Part shown: positions 58,331-64,000 of the stretch, piece by piece
Numbering within the stretch: position 1 is the first letter of the stretch
How the letters are laid out: each line of letters begins with the position of its first letter
Source of the DNA: Meandrina meandrites
Lineage: Eukaryota > Cnidaria > Anthozoa > Scleractinia > Meandrinidae
NCBI GenBank assembly: GCA_963693305.1
Contig: OY855903.1
Span: forward strand, 32,393,598-32,457,597
DNA length: 64,000 nt
Direction: 5' to 3'
Translations under genes and position numbers: made by a program
Notes under the pieces: generated by a model
Told to the model about the DNA's origin: nothing
The model's database searches: none
Seen by the model: the letters and a program-made list of their open reading frames with translations, nothing else

Positions 58331-60864
58331 TTTATTTCTTTTTTTGCCGATGTTAATGGCTTTGAAAAATAAAAAATGCTCAGTGTAGTTGAGTGGTTAA
58401 AGAGCTTGGCTTGTTTCTGAAGGGCCCTATATGTTGTGTTATGTTAAGGCAGTATAAGTTAAATAAAGCCATAAGACTGTGGCCTAGCAAATTTAAAGAA
58501 AATGCTATTTATACTTTGCTCCTCTTATTTACCTTTTTGAGCATTACATTTTTAGCACATGGGCTGCTGCCCATGTCATATTGAATTTTGGGCAGACTCT
58601 TGAAGCCTTATGTTGGGTTATAATTCTGTCCATTGCATGATGCTGTTTGAAAGACATGTCACTCATAAATTATGGGCCCTTCTATAACAATTTGCACAAA
58701 TCATTTTTTTCATGCCTGCATCTTTCCGTTAAGACACAAGCAATTGATGTCATGGACAAGTGAGGTGCTTAAAGCCTGGTTTGAAGTTGCAGGCAAAGTT
58801 CAATAACCTGAAACAATTGGAGACAAGTAATTGTGTTGTAATTTAAGGAGTAAATTAAAAGCAAGTATATGCATCAATTGAGTAGTGAGGTGCTCAAATT
58901 ACCTTTCACAGCATGCAACCTGCTTTTAAACCCCCCTTCCTACCACAGCCAAGTATCCTGATCAACCGGCGGCCTTTCTGAATTTTTAATAAGATTCAAA
59001 ATGTGGCTAAGAAATAGCTTGTTTTAAGACAAAACGTTAAGAACCACCTACATCAAGCATTTTAACTTATCTAAAGAGTTCGAAGGCCAATAATAATGAT
59101 TTTTGACCACCCCCTCAATCACTGGTGGATTTTAACAAAGCAGCTGTTGGTTGCAGAAATGCCATTCTTCTTGGCTAAATAACATCTATACTTATGATTA
59201 CTTATAATGAGGTACACAAAAAAGAAAGTTCATATTTTAATATTCAGTCTTATTCTGTGTGGTAAATAGAAAAGCAAGGTGCCGGACAAAGGTGTGGCTT
59301 GTGTGCACAATCACCACATTGGTATTGGCTTTATTTTCTTTTTTTGTTGCTGGTGCACACAACACATCTCTTATGTGGATTCTGCTTCCCCTGTGTTGGG
59401 GAGAGTAGCTGCAGGGGCAAAGGCTTGGCACCAGATTCAGCAAGTAAAAAATTGATGTAATCAAGCTTGAATCTCAACAGTGTATATACAGTTGGACTGA
59501 CAGGTACCCACACAGACACGCAAATGAGACCAAGTCATCTGACCAAAGGGAGATTGATCTCAATTTCCATTCAAGCATATCAAAAAGTAGGTCAATAGAA
59601 TCCCTTTTGAAGATGTTGGGCAGAGAGGCGACTTGTGCTGTGACGCTCAAAACACATTCTGCAAGTATTGAAGGCGTGGTAAAGTGCACTCGTGAAAGAG
59701 AAAAATAAAACAACACCAAGCAACAGATCATTCTTGAAGGCAGAACATAAAAAAGGTAGATACATGCATAAAAGCATAATAATAAGAGGAAGAGGAATGT
59801 TTCTGGGAACTCTGTGTTGGCAATAGACAATAGATACTCTTTCAAGCCAGTAACTCTTTCTCTAGCATCATAAACAAACTTGGTAATTGGCTTTGTTAGT
59901 GTGAGGTGTGGTACGGCGTATCAGTCAATACTTTAGTGCCTTTACTCCCTTCTCTTTGTTATGGATCCGTTTGGGGGTTTTCCACGATCTCAAACAATGT
60001 ATCTTTAGTGCTGCCTTATTTTCTTGAAATATAGCCCTTATCTATTATAACATGCAATTTAAGCTTAGTCTGTAGTGAAGTGCAATGTATTAGTCAATAC
60101 TTTGGTACCTTTAGTTTCTCTTTGTTATGGAGCCTTTTGCATTCTTTCCACATCCTAGAATTTTTGTTGCTCTTCACTTAACTCTTGCAATTTTTTGTTC
60201 AGTTCATTACACTCCAAAACAACTCAAATAAAATGATTGCAGTGCACGGCTGGCCCATGCTGGCATGTGCCCAAAAATGGAGGTTCACTGCCAATTATTT
60301 TCTAACACTTGCTTCTGCTGCTGAAATCAGTCTGGACCTAGGGATATGCAACTCCATACCACAATAAAGTATTATTTAGAGAATTTAAATTTGGGGTAGG
60401 CATTAACACAGTGGCCGCAAGGCCAAAAATGTAACCTTGTCATCATTTACACAGCATGCTACAATCACAACTCATTGGAGGTTAGTCATGCGCCATGAGT
60501 ACATTGGCTCTATCTGGCTTAGAAAAACTGACCCATTTTACTTTCAGTATGCCAAGTGCAAGGACAAGTACGTACCAAAAGAAGCTCACCTCCCTGAGTT
60601 TTGTTATTGTGGTTTTCAAACTAGTAAAAACCAAGCCAAATGTGTTTACTCCTCTAGCCTCTATAAGGCTGTTTGCAGATCTGCTCAGAAACATAGACAA
60701 TGACAGTTGAAGTGTGTTGATGTGACGGGGAACGTTTAGCTTCCTGCTAATGATGGCCCTGTAGCACTTCACTTCCAATGTTTGTTGTTAAATTCTTGTC
60801 GAGTGCATTTGTGATGTAAGAAGGAACAGTATCATGAAGTTTTACAAGGAGTTCTGCCATATTG
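58331..60864. other. No gene recognised; local duplication
   Basis: No protein motif was recognised. A diverged duplication is visible: GTCAATACTTTAGTGCCTTT followed by CTCTTTGTTATGGA at about 59925-59965 recurs at about 60092-60130. Confidence 0.4.
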
Positions 60865-61490
60865 AGCAAGCGAACAACTTTTTTGCGAAAAGTCGCTGAA
60901 TCAAGTTATTACTCCGGGCAAACGAGTGTGTCGATTTCACACCAGTGCCAGCCTGGCGTGACCTGAAACACTCACCACCAACAACTTGCTGTGCATTATC
61001 ACCACCTAACATACCTACTTTTTGTTTTTCAATTTTGCTAGCAAACCTAGTCTTCTTATATTGACAGAAAGCCAACGCATTGAAATTTATTGAAATGGCT
61101 GCTACGTTTGCATAGCTCATGCCTGGTCTCTGCAAAATTGACTCAAATTTGACCGCTTTGAGAATAAAATCCAATATGGTGAAAGCTATAACCCTTTGCA
61201 GACATTTTTGGCTCCTTTAAAAACAAGCTCACTCAGGCGTGTCACACACAAACAACGGGTGGTTTGGTTAGCTATTGGGCTAGCTAATGATGAGGATCTC
61301 ATTCTTTTTGGTAGAAATACCAAAGAAAGTGACAATGTTAGGGTGCTGCAGCATGCTGTGTATTGTGGCTTTTTGGAGGACTGACTCCTTTACACTTACT
61401 CCACATCCAATTTGCTTCACAGTGATGTCAATGCCCAGCAAGGTTCCTCTTGTTACAAAGAGCGAAACCAAATTTAAGTACTTAAATAGA
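60865..61490 (-). pseudogene. Protein-kinase-like relic
   Basis: In minus-strand frames a segment at 61280-61450 reads VLQKATIHSMLQHPNIVTFF and GISTKKNEILIIS. This matches the alpha-C helix and the HPNIV-x-x-x-GI strand of protein kinases. Downstream frames contain PGMSYANVAAI (compare the helix before the catalytic loop) and RFASKIEKQK. The glycine-rich loop, catalytic HRD and DFG motifs are not intact, and stops intervene. Probably a decayed kinase gene or retrocopy. Confidence 0.4.
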
Positions 61491-63004
61491 TTACAATTAA
61501 GCAGTGTCTATTTTGCCCATACCCACAAAAAACACTGAACTGGGAAATTTAAAATGGGGATAACTAAGAAGAAGCAACAAAAAAAAAACATACACCCATG
61601 ATATTACAGTACAGAATTAAAAGAGCGATAGGCTATCAATACCAAAAAATGCGAAGGAGATTGGAACTTAGCTAAATAGGAAAAAATTGTGATGTTACCC
61701 CCTCTAAAAGACTCCGCTCCTAATAATTAACATCTTTGATAGAATGAAAACAGACTTGCGTATGCAAATATACATATACAGACTTGCAATATATTTATAG
61801 GTAGATACTTGAGCTTGCAATTAGATAGGAATGATCTTTCCATCTTTACAAAGTTTATCAGGTTCTGCTTTCCGAAAAGATAGTCTCTGACCTTCTTTGC
61901 CAATTTCAATTTTGGCATGTGCACCCTCTTGCAATTATTTCTTGCATAAAATCTTGTAAGACCATATAATTTGCCTGGTTTAGATGAATGCCGGCTAAGC
62001 AAAGGATTTCCCAGGTTTTCCAGCCACTACTTTTCCAATATGGCTACCCAAGTGGAACTCAATATGAGTCGCCTTGCCTTGTTTGTTCTGGTTGAGTACT
62101 GACTAGCTGCTTAAGAGACTCGAAAAATACTTGCTCTGTTGTCATTGACAGGTTTGACAACAATTCTAAACTAAAATTCCTTTGTAGTCTTCTGGCTGAT
62201 CAAATCCATTCTTCGGTAGTTCTTCAAAGTTCTGCATTTCCAGTTCCTATAAACATACAAAGGAAAACGTCCACTGTGCAGAGGCCGAGGTGATCCGTTC
62301 TTTTACAAAGAAATTGACTGTTTTTACAAAGTGAACTGATTATAGCACTGGAGATGATTGTAAATCAAAGTTCAGTATGACACAATCACCATCATTGGAG
62401 TAACTGCAGTGGCTAATTTTAGCGGAGATCTGTAGTCTTTGATTTTCAAGGACAAGAAACTTAAATGTGCTGGGCTACATGGATGTTCATAGGTTTATCA
62501 CAGACATTAGAGTTGTTCCGCACAAGAACCTTAGAGATGCAAATTTCCACTTCGTAACCTAAGGTATGCAAATTAGACAGGCGTTCTCAATTAAGTCTCT
62601 AAATACTGTGTACTTTTTCGTCACATCAATTACGCCATTAACTTCGCCAGATAATAAACAATAGAAAAATAAAGGGGTGGTGAATGGTCTCCGGTAAAAT
62701 AAGGGTATCGCAAAATTTTAGTCAAGCTTTCTGGGTTTCGCAGTCTCTCTTTTTTTTGCGTTACCGAAAGTCTCGCAGTCTCTATTTTTTGCAAAGCCGC
62801 TGTGGGGTCCCAATCTCGGTCTTGCAATCCAAAATCTCAAGAAGTCCCAGTCTCGCCGAGAAAAATACAAGTCTCGCCACGTCGCAAAGTCTCGCATTTA
62901 CCATTAGCCGCCACTTAAAAGAAATCAGGAAACGACAATCAACATAAACTCTTCGATTTATTCGATTCATTTCAACTGAAAAGGTCATTAACTTCTACAG
63001 CATG
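61491..63004. other. No gene recognised; GTCTCGC-rich patch
   Basis: 62735-62895 contains many copies of (A/G)GTCTCGC, as in AAGTCTCGCAGTCTC, at irregular spacing. The rest is unremarkable. Confidence 0.4.
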
Positions 63005-63666
63005 TTAAAATTCATCGATTTTTCTGCTCATTTGCTTCATGACATTGTTTATCAGCTGCATGCTTGCCATACCCTCCTGGCACATGGCTATATGTGCTGT
63101 TTGAGCTTCCATCGTTGCCTCTCGTAGGGTTGTTTTTTTCTTGGCCGGAGGCCCTTCTTCCTTGCCACCCTCGCCTGACTCACTTGTCTCCACAAACTCT
63201 GCCATCCTGTCCTGCCTTCTTTCTTCTGGTGTGTGTTTTCTTTCTTTTTTTTTTCTTGCATACCTAGTTTGCCTGTCAATGACACTTCTTGCTGCTCTGC
63301 TTGCGCCACCTGCTGCGTTTGGATTAGTCTGCACCAGTTGCTCGTTGAAGTCCCCGAGGTGGCTTCTTTCAGAGCTTCTCGGACAATTCTTCTAACTCTT
63401 CTCGTGATTGTTTTTGGCTCACCTTCAAGATAGTAGCCCACTACTCGAGACGATAGCGGCATTTTCTCAATATTTTATTTAATTTGCTGTACAACCGCTT
63501 CCCACCCCTTGTCGACGTTTCTCTCGTACGCTTCCAAGACAATTGCTCTCTCTTGTTCTCTGACTTCAATTTTGAGGCGTTCATTTTTGTCTTGTTTTTT
63601 TTTCTGGGTCTTTGTAGAGGTTCCACATTCTTCTTCTACGTCAAATGGCCTCCAAACACAGGACAT
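63005..63666 (-). pseudogene. Unrecognised Lys/Glu-rich coding region in shifted frames
   Basis: The minus strand reads SCVWRPFDVEEECGTSTKTQ and ERAIVLEAYERNVDKGWEAV (63475-63666). It then continues in another frame as SSRVVGYYLEGEPKTITRRV and REALKEATSGTSTSNWCRL (63330-63462), and finally PEERRQDRMAEFVETSESGE (63005-63250). The composition is coiled-coil-like. The frames hand over without clear splice sites, so this is either a frameshifted pseudogene or exons I cannot resolve. The family is not recognised. Confidence 0.35.
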
Positions 63667-63768
63667 TGTGTGGTATTAGTTCGAGAAGCCCTCAGTGATA
63701 ATGTGGTTGATGAAATGCTATTTATATGTAGTATTTGAGCAAACAACAGCTGACATGTGATCATTCAA

Positions 63769-63965
63769 CAAAGTGCACGATTTTCTTTTCTCGCGGGTTG
63801 ATGGCAAAAAAATGCAATATTACAATTGGTGGTCACAGTAAACATTGATCTTGCGGCAAAGATCCCACAAAGTGCACTTGTTTTTTCCTCACACGTCGAT
63901 GGCAAAAATTGCAATATTTCAATTGGCGGTCGCAAGATACCATTGATCTTGTGGCGGCTTTGAAA
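63769..63965. repeat. Two diverged tandem copies, 99-bp period
   Basis: CAAAGTGCAC starts copies at 63769 and 63868. Both continue through GATGGCAAAAA, TGCAATATT, CAATTGG and CATTGATCTTG. No coding function is apparent. Confidence 0.75.
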
Positions 63966-64000
63966 AAGATGTGTTGCTCGCTTGTATCTCGTATTCTTTC

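Overview
The window is eukaryotic and most likely from a cnidarian, with a coral or sea anemone favoured. The evidence is AT-rich intergenic DNA with GT-AG intron signals, a tRNA-derived SINE of the type common in anthozoans, and relics of Crypton-type recombinase, Penelope-like, YR (DIRS-like), BEL/Pao, L1-like and Tc1/mariner elements. The species is inferred from these and is not proven. No tRNA, rRNA or CRISPR was seen.

The dominant object is a complete Polinton/Maverick (adintovirus-like) element at 28946-45192, 16,247 bp long. It has terminal inverted repeats of about 250 bp, and the outer 162 bp of each repeat is itself a large imperfect palindrome. The host sequence GGTTT is directly duplicated around it. 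It carries the full viral hallmark set, all with open frames: protein-primed family B DNA polymerase, DDE integrase, FtsK/A32-type packaging ATPase, adenain-like cysteine protease, double-jelly-roll major capsid protein and penton-like minor capsid protein. It also has a collagen-like fibre candidate, a zinc-ribbon (DUF5679-like) protein fused to a parvovirus-like phospholipase A2 domain, a paralogous zinc-ribbon protein, a Lys-rich core-like protein, a small membrane protein split by a stop codon, and several unknown small genes. Most genes start a few bases after a shared TATATA(A/G)G motif. A 15-bp near-palindrome recurs inside four different genes and is not explained by protein coding.

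The Polinton lies in a probable coding exon of an uncharacterised multi-exon host gene (28335 to about 50712). Removing the element and one GGTTT copy rejoins the exon in frame. The host gene itself carries frameshifts and a stop.

Left of the Polinton is a mosaic of nested mobile DNA. At 2880-4335 there is a Crypton-like tyrosine recombinase relic abutting a Penelope-like RT/GIY-YIG relic. At 8168-8910 there is a Tc1/mariner relic. At 9377-15074 there is a Rep-like gene relic (HUH endonuclease plus SF3 helicase), split by two tandem related transposons at 10033-10494 and 10500-14269, each bounded by TAGTA; the larger carries a 91-bp satellite of about 15 good copies. At 15290-23215 a YR retroelement relic is interrupted by a full-length but damaged BEL/Pao element (16565-22112; LTRs 393 and 395 bp; duplication GACTG) and by a 411-bp MITE-like insertion. 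A SINE is at 27257-27500.

Right of the Polinton are the remaining host exons, LINE fragments, a RecQ-like helicase relic, a protein-kinase-like relic and long stretches in which no gene was recognised.
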